Translations under genes and position numbers: made by a program
NCBI GenBank assembly: GCA_017613855.1
Contig: JAGACY010000186.1
Coordinates: forward strand, 1 to 25,634
Length of the DNA stretch: 25,634 bases
DNA from: Pseudomonadota bacterium
GTDB lineage: Bacteria > Myxococcota > Bradymonadia > UBA4248
Direction: 5' to 3'
Shown: one piece after another, positions 1 to 9,713 of the stretch
How positions within the stretch are numbered: the first letter of the stretch is position 1
Layout of the letters: each line of letters starts with the position of its first letter
The notes under the pieces: model-generated
Database searches by the model: none
Told to the model about the DNA's origin: nothing
The model's input: the letters and a program-made list of their open reading frames with translations, nothing else

Positions 1-49
1 ATTTTATAAGGAATCATGATTTTACCAACAAAACTGTGATTACTTCTAC

Positions 50-77
50 AAGCTAAAAGCTACAAGCTATAAGCTGG
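50..77. repeat. Heptamer array, unit AAGCTAN (4 copies)
   Basis: Four consecutive 7-bp units (AAGCTAA, AAGCTAC, AAGCTAT, AAGCTGG) lie just past the 3' end of the minus-strand gene that stops at 123. The period is the same as in the other intergenic arrays of the window, but the unit sequence differs. Confidence 0.8.
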
Positions 78-122
78 AATGAAAGTTCCAATCGCCCAAA
101 TGCTCCACTCTCGTACAACATT

Positions 123-938
123 TTACAATGATGAGAGCATCGATAAACATGCATCCTTCAAAACCTGATAAACCAAAAGCTCATTTGGATGATCAGCAAG
201 CGCATGAATATGTGCCTCAACCGTCTTATAATCACGCCGTTTGAGCGGACCGGTGAGAGCTTCGCATGGCCCGGACGTTGCTATTGAACGCAACAATTGC
301 TGACACATCAGGGTTGCAGATTCGATGGCCTGTTCATGAGAGAAACCACATTCCTCGAATAATTTTACAGAGATATCAATGAGAACTGTAGGATAATTCG
401 CCGAAAAAACTGCAGCCGCATGATAAAGAATTTTTCTCTCCGGTTGGATTTGAACCCCTTTTGCATGTAAGCGCGCTGCCAAAATCCGACAAATCTCAAG
501 CGCGCTTTCATCCCCTTCATAAGCATGAACGACCCCCTGATATGCATGTACACACTCGAGATCTGAGACCTCACAAAGAGGGCAAGTCATAAGGGGGTGG
601 AACGAAGCACAAGGATTATTGGGCAGATGATTTTTTATAATTGTACTAGGCAATACCCCGCTCGTATGCAGAACAACAACCGACTTTGGTAACGCCACGC
701 TCAGAGTACGCGCAACAGATTCAATATCAGAATCCTTAACAGTAAGCCAGAGAAGTTCAACATGAGCATAATCAGGTGAATGAATATCCGCATAAACAGG
801 AACGCCGAAGATATCTTCGAATTGAGCACGCGCCTGTGGTGAGCAATCTGCGCCCCAGAGAATATGATCATGCATGCATCTCGCAAGATGCGCTTGAGTA
901 ACCCCCATACGACCGGTACCGATAATCGCAATATTCAT
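123..938 (-). CDS. Rossmann-fold DUF2520-type NAD(P)-binding protein
   Basis: The 271-aa protein begins MNIAIIGTGRMG, a classical GxGxxG dinucleotide-binding loop at residues 7-12. The N-terminal Rossmann domain is followed by a helical C-terminal half, as in the Rossmann-like/DUF2520 family related to ketopantoate and pyrroline-carboxylate reductases. Its substrate cannot be deduced; these proteins are usually annotated as putative oxidoreductases. The start at 938 is preferred because AGGA lies 7 nt upstream and because earlier in-frame codons run into the terminator at 966-995. It follows the tail operon on the same strand but is separated from it by that terminator, so it probably belongs to a different transcript or to read-through. 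Family assignment is fairly secure, function is not. Confidence 0.8.
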   Translation of the reverse strand: MNIAIIGTGRMGVTQAHLARCMHDHILWGADCSPQARAQFEDIFGVPVYADIHSPDYAHVELLWLTVKDSDIESVARTLSVALPKSVVVLHTSGVLPSTIIKNHLPNNPCASFHPLMTCPLCEVSDLECVHAYQGVVHAYEGDESALEICRILAARLHAKGVQIQPERKILYHAAAVFSANYPTVLIDISVKLFEECGFSHEQAIESATLMCQQLLRSIATSGPCEALTGPLKRRDYKTVEAHIHALADHPNELLVYQVLKDACLSMLSSL

Positions 939-965
939 AAAATAATCCTGTAACTCAAAAGGCAT

Positions 966-995
966 AAAAAAAGACGCCCGAAAGCGTCTTTTTTT
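966..995. terminator. Bidirectional rho-independent terminator after the eCIS operon
   Basis: A perfect 12-bp inverted repeat (AAAAAAAGACGC and GCGTCTTTTTTT) flanks a 6-nt loop. A T-run follows the stem on both strands. It sits 20 bp past the stop of the hub gene and marks the end of the injection-system operon. Confidence 0.9.
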
Positions 996-1015
996 AAAGA
1001 GAAGCAAAGATTTGA

Positions 1016-2089
1016 CTAGTGGCTTGTTCTTGAAAGTTCAAGTGTAGTCCAATAACCATAACCACGATTTACAGAAGCAATCGTGAAGGTATGCGTTACT
1101 TTTTGGACATAGTAATCACCGTCATATTCGGTACCAACATCTTCGAGAGCCACCACGGTAGCAACTCTGACATTTCCATTGCCTTCGATTTTGACTTTTG
1201 CATCGACAAATTCGTCAGCCATGAGATCGAGCTTAGCCTGAGCCAGTAACTGTGCTTCTTCTGTGCTGTAAACATTTTCGCAGCTAATCTGCAAAGTTGT
1301 ATCAGGATTATTTTTAGCAGCAGCAGTACCTGCATCAGCAAAACCACCCATTGCATCGACCTGATCGGCAGAAGCAATGATGGCCTCGGCAGATTTAGGA
1401 TCATAGGAACGAACAACGACTTTCTTAACCGAATTAGAAGAATTCGGCATAATATCGCAATTTTCCATAATCAAGCAGGAATCAGATTTAGCGACATTGG
1501 ATGAAAGTCTATGTGAAGGATCCGCATGACGGTTTGGTTTTTTGAAAATAACCGTTTGGTCTTCAGCACGTACGTGATAACCAATACGTTTTCCGCGTTC
1601 CATCAAGAAGGCAAGGTTTGTGATGTTATTCTGAGAGACATAAGGATTGATCAATCCACAATCCTCAGTATCCATACTCAATCCGGCCTTTCCAACGATC
1701 TCTGTGGCGAGATCGGAATCCTTGATGGTTTCCCACGAATTGCGTTTTCTGCCGCGGGTCAGGCGGTGAAGGTAATCTTCACCACTGACAACCAGCTTTA
1801 AGTAAGAATTTTTGGCATGTTCAGTTTTTACACTTGTAACAATGCCTTCGATAACCTTAGCTGTACCTGTTTCAGCGAAACCTAAAGCTATTTCACAGGA
1901 TGCACCTTCCGTAATAGAATTGGCATCTGCCAAAAGCCGGTCATTATCAACGAGCTCAACTTTAAAAGAACTCACCCCGTTGGACACGCGTTCAACGTCA
2001 ATTTTATGGACAGCTTTTTTCAATTGACTATCGGAGAAATCAATACCACCGATCCTAAGTTTAAAAATTGGAACCTTTACCCCAGCCAT
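1016..2089 (-). CDS. Phage late control D / VgrG-like baseplate hub protein of eCIS
   Basis: The 357-aa protein resembles the gpD/gp27-like hub family (N-terminal half of VgrG; Afp8/Pvc8-type in eCIS). In contractile tails this trimer sits at the baseplate centre and connects the tube to the spike. Family-like stretches include the opening PIFKLRIGG, the segment around GEDYLHRLTRGRKRNSW near residues 103-119, and the C-terminal DGDYYVQKVTHTF followed by GYGYWTTLEL. The length matches hub-only proteins, with no OB-fold spike or effector extension, so the spike must come from another gene. The start has an ideal AGGAGG five nt upstream. It is the last gene before the terminator at 966-995. Position after the CIS tube/gpU-like gene matches the U-D order of P2-type tails. 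Confidence 0.85.
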   Translation of the reverse strand: MAGVKVPIFKLRIGGIDFSDSQLKKAVHKIDVERVSNGVSSFKVELVDNDRLLADANSITEGASCEIALGFAETGTAKVIEGIVTSVKTEHAKNSYLKLVVSGEDYLHRLTRGRKRNSWETIKDSDLATEIVGKAGLSMDTEDCGLINPYVSQNNITNLAFLMERGKRIGYHVRAEDQTVIFKKPNRHADPSHRLSSNVAKSDSCLIMENCDIMPNSSNSVKKVVVRSYDPKSAEAIIASADQVDAMGGFADAGTAAAKNNPDTTLQISCENVYSTEEAQLLAQAKLDLMADEFVDAKVKIEGNGNVRVATVVALEDVGTEYDGDYYVQKVTHTFTIASVNRGYGYWTTLELSRTSH

Positions 2090-2142
2090 AAAAACCTCCT
2101 AAAAAGTTGAGGGGTTAAGAAATGTGAGTGATAAACACACGA

Positions 2143-2865
2143 CTAACCCTCGTCACCCCCTTCTTCATCCTTACTCCACGACCCTGTCTCGGAGGCACCG
2201 GAAACTTTGATTGTCGAAGGCCAGGTTGATTTATCGGCCGGATCACCGCCTGCTGCAACAATTGCCTGCTGATAAGCAGGATTATTCGATACATCCGCGA
2301 CCGAAAGATTAGATGTATCAACTGACGTTTCACTGGCTGAGAACTGTGTTGTTGTGGTTGATTTAGCTTTGAGTTCACCATTCTCATCGCGTTCATAAGT
2401 TGTAATCTTACTCTGAACGGAATCGGCCTGTTTAATCTGAACGGTAATACTGGCACGAACAGGCACCGAATCTTTGAACATGGTGTATTTGACAGATGCA
2501 GACTCGATGACACCGATAAAATCATTGCCATGGAAAGCGGGGTTCACACCGCCCCACACCAACTTGACCATTGGCGGGCGAGGTTTTTTGTCATGATCAA
2601 TGATGTTGCACATTGCCAAAACATTGGAGGCTTCAACGCGGACATCCTCTCCCGATTCATAATGATCGAAAAAGAGTTCAACGCTGATCGATATGGCTTG
2701 TCCCTGTGTAAAGTACACAGTGGGATAATCCATACCACTGCCTTCTTCATCCTGCCACTGGACACTCTTAGAGAAACTAATTTCCTTTGGGTTGTACTGA
2801 GCAGTTACACCTTTCAAACCACCCTCAAGAGGAATAATTGTTACCTTATTATAATTCGTGCTCAT
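2143..2865 (-). CDS. CIS tube-initiator / gpU-like protein (Afp7-type)
   Basis: This 240-aa protein begins MSTNYNKVTIIPLEGGLKGVTAQYNPKEISFSKSVQWQ written here in pieces: an IIPL strand followed by the diagnostic QYNPKEI motif (residues 24-30) of the CIS tube family, which caps the hub and seeds the inner tube. In Afp7/Pvc7 this domain is followed by a LysM domain. Here the C-terminal ~70 residues are Ser/Thr/Ala-rich and acidic (ending KDEEGGDEG), and no clear LysM is visible, although NNPAYQQAIVAAGG might be a degenerate remnant. Its ATG overlaps the stop of the 1385-aa gene (TAATG) and an AGGAG lies inside that gene, so translation is probably coupled. The hub gene follows. Confidence 0.85.
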   Translation of the reverse strand: MSTNYNKVTIIPLEGGLKGVTAQYNPKEISFSKSVQWQDEEGSGMDYPTVYFTQGQAISISVELFFDHYESGEDVRVEASNVLAMCNIIDHDKKPRPPMVKLVWGGVNPAFHGNDFIGVIESASVKYTMFKDSVPVRASITVQIKQADSVQSKITTYERDENGELKAKSTTTTQFSASETSVDTSNLSVADVSNNPAYQQAIVAAGGDPADKSTWPSTIKVSGASETGSWSKDEEGGDEG

Positions 2866-5800
2866 TATTCTGATCTCCTACGCTGTTGCTCATCATTGAG
2901 ACTTTCTTCGATCTTACGGAAAACTTGTTCGGCGATAAACTCAAGATCTTCGTCGGTAATTTCGTCTGAAGTACTGGGTTTATCAGCTGCTTTACTAATA
3001 CTGGAAGATGCACCGGGTGTCATGGATGTGTCGCTGCCACCACTGAAGAGGGGAGCGGTTCCTGTTGACTGATTCTGGAGCAAATTGGGGCTGACATATT
3101 GCTTGTTGGCAAATCGAGATACACCCTGAACTGGGCTGGCCCCAATCTTTGCAAGCGCTTCACGAAGCTCACGTGCTTCAGCCATACGTGTCGCTTTGGT
3201 ATCCCGCTGACGCCACTTCGGAAGTCCCTTATTACCCAATGAACTGGATGCGGGAAGCGCCTCGAGAAGGACACGAACGGTATCATCAGAGGAGAAAACA
3301 CCAACGTTACGCTCGCTCATTGATTCGACATAATCGAGCATGGAATCGATACGACCCAATAACTGCTGAGAATTATGCTCATCATGCTGAGAGCTCACGC
3401 CATTGTTCGAAGCTGATGCATTCGCACGAAGCTGATTGGAAACCCAGGCATAAGAAGCATCACCTGAAAGTTCACCAGATTGGACGCTTTCTGTTCTGGA
3501 AATGAGTTCATTAACGAACGATTCGTCCAAATCGGAGGTTTGAGCTGTGACATCACGACGTGCCTGTGCGACAGCTGAAGACGCGGGAGCGCTTGTTGCA
3601 GAAGCATTGACGAACGTGGGTGTAACGCCCATAATATCAGCAAAACTCTGAGTACTAAAGCCGACCTGACTGTGAGCACTCATGGCACCGGCTTTAGCAA
3701 GTGTTTCCACATAGGATTGACGCAATGCCTTGAGCGTGCGTTTTTCACCTTGAGCATTCAACAGGGAAGCATAACCCGCAAAGAGCGCATTGTTGGCATC
3801 CATCGTAGCCGGCATGCTTACGGCAGCTGAAGTCATTGCAGGTTTAGCGACCATTTGGACAAAGGCATTCGCTGACATATCAAAATCAACGCCACCAACA
3901 TTCAAACGGAAACGCTCACCGTCCACTGCATTCTCGGAGGAACGGGTCGATTGAATACCAAATCGGGCAAGAATAGCCTGAACTGCTTCGCGACCGCGCT
4001 GTGCCTGAACTTCAGGCGCAATGGACGAAGATACGTTCTCTGTGCCTGAGGCCTGATTCGAAGTATTCGCACCGGCAATCAAAGGCATAAACGTGTCAGC
4101 ACCGGAAATTGTGCCTTCACCAGCCAATTTTGTCATATCCAATGCGGCTGCAATGGATGACATCTGAGGCTGACGTGCATTGACAGGCTGATAGCTTTCA
4201 ACCGTATTATTGCGAAGCGCAAATGACTGGCTCACGTTACGGTTCGGCTGGACACCAACGGAAACCTTCACGTGATCTCCATCCTCACTCATGCTGTAAG
4301 CTTGAATTGAGGCAGATGGATGTGAAGCAAACTTTTGTTCAGAAACGAGTTTGGTAATCGAAGAAACAAGCGACTGAACACTTTCTGCACGACCATTGAC
4401 TATGTCTGTGGCATGAAGCTCGGCAGCCTTACGTACACCCAACATGGAAGTCAGATCGCTCACAGAACTCTGTGAAGGATATTGCTCTGCCTGACGCACC
4501 CATTCGAGCGAGGAAGGAACAACCTCATCATACCCGATGCTCGTTTCTGTATGATTCATCGCAGAAATAATATCTTCTGCTTTGGAGACTTCAGAGACAT
4601 AACGAACACCACTCACCTCATGATTCACCGGCGTAACAAGTGAAAGCATTCTTTCGAGGCGGTTTTCTGAAATATTCGAAGCAAGTGCTTCGGATTTTGT
4701 CGCTGCCATTTCAGTGCGGAGGCGGGCCACCGTATTGAGGGTGCCACCAAGCGCCGTCAAATAATCGCTGTGAATACGGAGATTATCCATCGCAACTGCC
4801 GGAGATGCAGAGATAGCACCCGTGCGGCTTGCATTGCGAAGACTCTCAGAAATCTTAACTGTATTTTCAATCAGCTTAACTTGCTGGGCAACATTCTCAA
4901 GATGTGCCTGGCTGCGCTGAATGGAGGCAACCGTTCTGGCCAATTGTGCCTGAGCTTCATTAGTCATGTGGGGAGCAAGCGCTTTCTGAGCCTGAACAAG
5001 AGATTCAAGGCTGGCCGTTGCAACGGCATTGTCGAGAATCTTCTGTTCTGCTTCAGCCATAGCCGCACGAGCCGACTGCTGCTGACGAATGAAGTTCTGA
5101 GCTTGCTGCTGAGCCTCGTTCTTTGCGTTTGACAAAGATGCCTGCAACGCCTGAATCTGGGCTAGATTGGCACGAACAGAATTACCGGCCGGCTGCATTT
5201 GCGCTGAAGCTGAAGACGTCCCTTCTGCTTCTGTCGCGGAGACAAAAGTCCCCTCCGTCTCGGTCGCAACATCATCATATCCATGCATCACAACCGTCGA
5301 GGCTGCAATCTGCGCGAAATCATCCAGACGCGCACAAATGGATTCAATCACTGAAGATGCACGTGATGAATTCGAAGTATTGGCCTGGGTACCCGTTGCA
5401 ACCAGCTGACGAATGTCTGAAACAAAGTTATCAACGCTGGAACCGGAAATGCCCGAGCGAGCAAGATCCTTAACCAGATTATCAACTGAGGATTCAATCT
5501 TGGATGCGAGATTGCCGAGAATACGCGTATTCCCAATCTGAGCAAAGACATCATGCAGATTGTGATTCCCTGCGCCATCACTCAATTTCGAAGCTGAAAT
5601 TGTCTGAATCGCTTTATCCGTGCTCACTGCGCGCTGCACCTGCGATGAAGCAGACACGATTGACTGAACCAAACTCTGGGGAATAATCCCAACATTGCTG
5701 AGTTCAACCGCACTTTCGACAACATCGCGCAGCAATACGCGATCAATGTCATCGGAAACACCCTGCAGACGTTCGAATCTGTCGGCTGCACGACTCCAGC

Positions 5801-7022
5801 GAACGGTTGCTGCACTTTCACCTTCAACATCAACACGGCTTGAAACTGCCTGATTGAACTCACCCAAACGCTGGCTGAGTGTTGCAAACGATTTTTTGAA
5901 GGATTCTGCAAAATCACGCTTGTCTGTGCTGTCGGCAAATGTCATCGCACGCTGAGAAATCAAAGCCGATCTCTCATTAGCAGCCTTAACCATGTTTTCC
6001 ATCCGGCTGGCAACGGCAAGGGCATCATGAGAAATCTCTTCTGCCAAAACACGATGCGCATAAGCCTTGCTGGCGCGGCGAAGTGCTGCTGCCTGTTCCG
6101 ACTGGATTGCACCTGCTTTTTCAAGTCCGTCCAAAGCAGAAAGCATTTCACGCATGCTCGATACATTACTATCAGCATGGGTACCAATCGTGCTCAGAGA
6201 ACGCGTCCAGCGATCAGTCAGGGATTGTACCTCTGAATTGCTCTGCATGCCTGCTTGATTGATCTGGGCAGACACCATCGCAGCCTTGTCTGCAATATGC
6301 GAGGCAAACGTCTGACGCGTATTGGTTGCAAGTATTTTTTCGACTGCTGAAATCGAATTGGAATTATAACTATTCCCAAAACGCTTTTCTGCTGCCATGC
6401 TAAGCGTTTTGCTCAATGTTTCGGCGACCTCTTTCGCATTCACGAAAGTCACGTCATTGCCTTCATGCTTGCTCTCAGATGCCTTCTTAAGATCCTCGAC
6501 AAACGCGCGTTTCGCTGCCTGCGGCATCGACTGAAGCATCGCAGGTTTAATACCGGAATTACGAAGCGCTGCCACACGGGCACGAATCGCCTCGGGCGTT
6601 ACCGCTGATGCACGCTGGACTTTGCTTTGCGTTGCATTCGTACGCGTCGCAGAACGATTGGATAACGAAGCCTCTTCTTCATCATCCTCATCAAACAGCA
6701 TCAATAATGCTGCATCCAGCCAGTATTGCCAGTCCCCCAAATCCGTCGCACTCTTGGGGCCATTCAAACCTGACATGCCTTCCAGTAAATGATCTGATAA
6801 ACTCGTCGCATTCAGACCAAGGCGCTCACTGTCTATCTTGGGCATGACACTTGACACACCGCCCATCAGGCGTGCAGCAAATGAATCCGCCCTGTCTATT
6901 ACCTCATACGACTGTTCCGAGACTCCCTCCATCGAGTCCAGACCCAAACTCGCCAGGGTCACTCTCCGGAACAGGTTGCCCATCGTTCCGTCGTCTATTG
7001 TAAGATGCCTATCGTTTGACAT
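2865..7022 (-). CDS. Large helical protein of the eCIS operon, candidate tape measure (1385 aa)
   Basis: I do not recognise a named domain. The 1385-aa protein is rich in Ala, Ser, Gln and Glu, poor in Pro and Trp, and almost entirely helix-prone. A coiled-coil-like stretch around residues 620-740 is dominated by Q, A and E. An acidic patch (DEDDEEE) lies near residue 115, and the C-terminal tail is charged (EFIAEQVFRKIEESLNDE then RRR). It lies between the tube gene and the gpU-like gene, the slot of the tape measure gene T in P2-type tails (sheath, tube, chaperone, tape measure, U, D). Tape measures are long helical proteins whose length sets tube length. This role is inferred from position and composition; a scaffold or tube-lumen cargo protein is an alternative. 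GGAG precedes the ATG, and the stop overlaps the next gene. Confidence 0.6.
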   Translation of the reverse strand: MSNDRHLTIDDGTMGNLFRRVTLASLGLDSMEGVSEQSYEVIDRADSFAARLMGGVSSVMPKIDSERLGLNATSLSDHLLEGMSGLNGPKSATDLGDWQYWLDAALLMLFDEDDEEEASLSNRSATRTNATQSKVQRASAVTPEAIRARVAALRNSGIKPAMLQSMPQAAKRAFVEDLKKASESKHEGNDVTFVNAKEVAETLSKTLSMAAEKRFGNSYNSNSISAVEKILATNTRQTFASHIADKAAMVSAQINQAGMQSNSEVQSLTDRWTRSLSTIGTHADSNVSSMREMLSALDGLEKAGAIQSEQAAALRRASKAYAHRVLAEEISHDALAVASRMENMVKAANERSALISQRAMTFADSTDKRDFAESFKKSFATLSQRLGEFNQAVSSRVDVEGESAATVRWSRAADRFERLQGVSDDIDRVLLRDVVESAVELSNVGIIPQSLVQSIVSASSQVQRAVSTDKAIQTISASKLSDGAGNHNLHDVFAQIGNTRILGNLASKIESSVDNLVKDLARSGISGSSVDNFVSDIRQLVATGTQANTSNSSRASSVIESICARLDDFAQIAASTVVMHGYDDVATETEGTFVSATEAEGTSSASAQMQPAGNSVRANLAQIQALQASLSNAKNEAQQQAQNFIRQQQSARAAMAEAEQKILDNAVATASLESLVQAQKALAPHMTNEAQAQLARTVASIQRSQAHLENVAQQVKLIENTVKISESLRNASRTGAISASPAVAMDNLRIHSDYLTALGGTLNTVARLRTEMAATKSEALASNISENRLERMLSLVTPVNHEVSGVRYVSEVSKAEDIISAMNHTETSIGYDEVVPSSLEWVRQAEQYPSQSSVSDLTSMLGVRKAAELHATDIVNGRAESVQSLVSSITKLVSEQKFASHPSASIQAYSMSEDGDHVKVSVGVQPNRNVSQSFALRNNTVESYQPVNARQPQMSSIAAALDMTKLAGEGTISGADTFMPLIAGANTSNQASGTENVSSSIAPEVQAQRGREAVQAILARFGIQSTRSSENAVDGERFRLNVGGVDFDMSANAFVQMVAKPAMTSAAVSMPATMDANNALFAGYASLLNAQGEKRTLKALRQSYVETLAKAGAMSAHSQVGFSTQSFADIMGVTPTFVNASATSAPASSAVAQARRDVTAQTSDLDESFVNELISRTESVQSGELSGDASYAWVSNQLRANASASNNGVSSQHDEHNSQQLLGRIDSMLDYVESMSERNVGVFSSDDTVRVLLEALPASSSLGNKGLPKWRQRDTKATRMAEARELREALAKIGASPVQGVSRFANKQYVSPNLLQNQSTGTAPLFSGGSDTSMTPGASSSISKAADKPSTSDEITDEDLEFIAEQVFRKIEESLNDEQQRRRSE

Positions 7023-7112
7023 CGCTCATCTCCACTTGCTGTGACCGTCTCCGGTGCTTCGTTGACACATACCCCTTATGGATATGCACGAGGGTTAACT
7101 GACCGATTATGC

Positions 7113-7541
7113 TTACTCAACTGTCAGGCCTTCGTGGGCAAGCTCTAATGACTCCGTCGCTATAGAATCCTGCATTACATTGAGAGAGGGACCGTCCCAC
7201 TTGACAGGAATTGCCCTATCCAGAACATACGTCTTGACCACTTCATCTTTCTTGTCACCAAGAACTTGAATGCGAATCGTCTTGCGGCTCACATTGCCTT
7301 TGCGAACATCATCTATCCACGAATACATGCCTACGCCGCACATACCGCGTTTCAGTGTCACATTGGAGAACGTAACGCCTTCTACCAGCTTATGGGTCTT
7401 CGTATTCTCACCGCCCTCCTGGAGATCCGTCACATTGACCTGGATCGAAAGGCCACTCACCTCCTGAAACAAGCCTCCCATGTCGTCGTTTGAATCAAAC
7501 AACACTTTAAAGCCGAACGAATTCATTATCTGATCTGCCAT
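7113..7541 (-). CDS. Contractile tail inner tube protein (T4 gp19-like)
   Basis: The 142-aa protein is of typical tube-subunit size and pattern: the opening NSFGFKVLFD, then GGLFQEVSGLSIQV, the THKLVEGVTFSNVTLKRG segment, WIDDVRKGNVSRKTI, and a C-terminal strand ending in LELAHEGL. These are features of the phage/eCIS tube family (Afp1/5, gp19), whose hexamers stack inside the sheath. An upstream extension of the frame is rejected because GGAGG lies six nt before the ATG at 7541. It is the only tube gene seen, unlike Afp/PVC with two. A 253-nt spacer with hairpins separates it from the sheath gene, which may allow separate mRNA processing. Confidence 0.92.
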   Translation of the reverse strand: MADQIMNSFGFKVLFDSNDDMGGLFQEVSGLSIQVNVTDLQEGGENTKTHKLVEGVTFSNVTLKRGMCGVGMYSWIDDVRKGNVSRKTIRIQVLGDKKDEVVKTYVLDRAIPVKWDGPSLNVMQDSIATESLELAHEGLTVE

Positions 7542-7794
7542 TTTTTCCTCCAATATTGTTTCGATGCATTCCGCATCGTTCGTAAAAGCCTGGGCGCTAT
7601 ACCCCTTCTTTTCCAAACAGGGGGCACATGCAATATAAAATCCAATTCACAATTTTTCTGATAACTCAGAAAACCTTTGCAAATACTCGCTCTCCCAAAT
7701 ACCTTCGCTCACCATCCCCCAACTAACCACTTCTGTCACAGGGGTGTCAACACCCCACCCCAACCCTTTCAGGTGTTTTTTATCCCCAACCCCA
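7542..7794. other. Non-coding spacer between sheath and tube genes, with hairpins
   Basis: No convincing gene is visible here. Inverted repeats include GGGGTGTCAACACCCC at 7741-7756 and a GATGC-loop-GCATC hairpin at 7563-7577. Neither has a clear T-tract on the minus strand, so they look more like mRNA stabilising or processing structures than terminators. Confidence 0.5.
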
Positions 7795-9546
7795 CTATAC
7801 ACCAACACCCTGCTCCTCAAGCTTATGCTCAAAGCTGATGACAAGGTATTCCATCGGTTTACCAAGCGCGATACCAACATCAATTTTGAGAACACCCATA
7901 TCATTGTCCTCATCTTCGTTGTTCGTTTTGTCACATGTGACAAAAAAGGCATCATCCTGAACCTTGCCGGGGAAATAACCCGCTGCCCACAGCTTACCGA
8001 GAAACTCGACTAGCATATCCCTCACACGGTGCTGCAAATCCGGATTGTTGACTTCAAACACCACCCACTGAGTATTCTCATAGATTGCACGGCGAACGGC
8101 ATTAAACACGCGCCTGCTCATCAAATACCGCCATTCAGGCGAATTCGTCAGCGCACGCACACCCCACGGACGAATACCACGCTGCGAAGATGTCCGGAAA
8201 CAGTTCACACCCTTGTTGTTCAACTCCGTCAGCTGCCCCTCCGTCATGTTCGTATGAAGACCAATGATACCTTCTATGGGAATATTGGCCGGAGCCCTGA
8301 ACACCCCCTCCGTGTGATCGCACTTGGCATAAAGCCCTGCCATAAACCCGCACGACGGCACAGCAGCTGGCTCGTTCGTCTTCTCATCACGGATGAGAAG
8401 CCACGGGTAATAGATCGCACCAAACGATGACTCAAATTTGGAACGATAGTCGTGCGCCTGCTCGACCTTCAGATCACGCGGCATATCCAGAATCGCAAAA
8501 CGATCCCCCTGACGCTCGCAATGGTTGATCATCGCAAGCTGAACACCGAGCATGTCGTGCATACCCTGAAACGCAGGACAGTGATCGAGACAGTACTGAA
8601 GATCGGGAATACATACCAGGTCGATCTCTTCATTCGACTCCAATGCCCCCAGACCATAGCGCGCACCGGGACCATTGTTATAACCGATGATATCCTCCGG
8701 GGTAATCCCATCCAGACCATCACGGCCACCGCGAAGACTCAACTCGTCCGTCGCATCCGGATAGTTCTCGTACTCACCCGTCGACAAAATATTGACACGA
8801 ATATGCTCCGATTCCTGAGCCACAACACGCGATATGTTGCGCGCCGACCAACGGCCAAGCGACAAATTGCTGAACTTCTCGACCACCTTGCGGTACTTGA
8901 CTGTCATATTAAAGTCAACACTGTCAATATACGTCGGCGACGCTGAACGGAAACCAATATCCAGCGGATCACGCCAGTAAACTTCATTGCCGCGTATCCG
9001 TTCAACAGTCACATAACGCTCCTGGACATTGTCCGATATCTTCAGCATCATGCCACGCTCTATGCCGCGCGTCGACTGCACGGTCAGCATGTGAGAACCC
9101 TCCGCAAGGTCGAGCGTGATAAAGGTATGAACGCGCGGTTCCTCCGGATACGAAATCTGGATGCTGATCAAATTCCCCCAGCTGCCCTCGCTGGAGGCTA
9201 GAATCTCGAGCGTCGGATAACCCGCCTTGTCCAGAAGCTCATAACGGGCCCTGCGCGCAAGCTCCGCCTGCCCATTCCGAAAAACATGAGCTACGCGAAT
9301 CACCTGGCAGCGTGTCCCGCCATTCATAAAAAATCCCCACACGCTCGCGTACAAATAACTGCCTTTGACCGGTTCGCCAAAAAATCTCAAAAATTGCTGC
9401 ACGCTCTCAATCACCACCGGCTCATTCAGCGGCCCGCGGTTCGCAACACCAATAAACGCGGGAACCCCCGTCTCCCCAAGCGATACACCGCGCTCAATTT
9501 TCGGATTATCTTCGAAATAGACACCTGCCAGTCTGTTGTTCGGCAT
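7795..9546 (-). CDS. Contractile tail sheath protein
   Basis: The 583-aa protein shows sheath-family hallmarks. The N-terminus has GVYFEDNPKIERGVSLGETG followed by VPAFIGVANRGPLNEP. The core has GGRDGLDGITPEDIIG, followed by a surface-domain region with NEEIDLVCIPD. The conserved C-terminal domain carries GIRPWGVRAL, NSPEWRYLMSRRVFNAV and a final IDVGIALGKPMEYLVISFEHK, the strand-exchange region that links subunits. It would form the contractile outer cylinder. A GGAG sits before the ATG at 9546. Only one sheath gene is present, whereas Afp and PVC have three. The tube gene follows on the same strand. Confidence 0.95.
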   Translation of the reverse strand: MPNNRLAGVYFEDNPKIERGVSLGETGVPAFIGVANRGPLNEPVVIESVQQFLRFFGEPVKGSYLYASVWGFFMNGGTRCQVIRVAHVFRNGQAELARRARYELLDKAGYPTLEILASSEGSWGNLISIQISYPEEPRVHTFITLDLAEGSHMLTVQSTRGIERGMMLKISDNVQERYVTVERIRGNEVYWRDPLDIGFRSASPTYIDSVDFNMTVKYRKVVEKFSNLSLGRWSARNISRVVAQESEHIRVNILSTGEYENYPDATDELSLRGGRDGLDGITPEDIIGYNNGPGARYGLGALESNEEIDLVCIPDLQYCLDHCPAFQGMHDMLGVQLAMINHCERQGDRFAILDMPRDLKVEQAHDYRSKFESSFGAIYYPWLLIRDEKTNEPAAVPSCGFMAGLYAKCDHTEGVFRAPANIPIEGIIGLHTNMTEGQLTELNNKGVNCFRTSSQRGIRPWGVRALTNSPEWRYLMSRRVFNAVRRAIYENTQWVVFEVNNPDLQHRVRDMLVEFLGKLWAAGYFPGKVQDDAFFVTCDKTNNEDEDNDMGVLKIDVGIALGKPMEYLVISFEHKLEEQGVGV

Positions 9547-9652
9547 TTCTTACTCCAATGCTCGCTATTGTCCCCGATACTCCCTGACACTAAGACAAAG
9601 TTACCTCTGCCCGCATCGATAACCGTTCCCCATTGGTGAAGCATAACCCCGT

Positions 9653-9682
9653 GCATGCCCGACACTTCGCGGTCCGGCATGC
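9653..9682. other. Intergenic hairpin between the DUF6760 ORF and the sheath gene
   Basis: GCATGCCCGAC and GTCCGGCATGC form an 11-position stem (10 pairs) with an 8-nt loop. No T-run follows on the minus strand. It could stabilise or process the mRNA upstream of the highly expressed sheath cistron. Confidence 0.55.
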
Positions 9683-9713
9683 AGCCCCTCAACAATTTAA
9701 GTGCCCACGCGCA

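Noticed and set aside
7647..7955. 102-codon minus-strand frame running past the sheath stop
   Set aside because: Its first half is a shifted reading of the sheath 3' end, it has no ribosome site, and the remainder lies in a hairpin-rich spacer.
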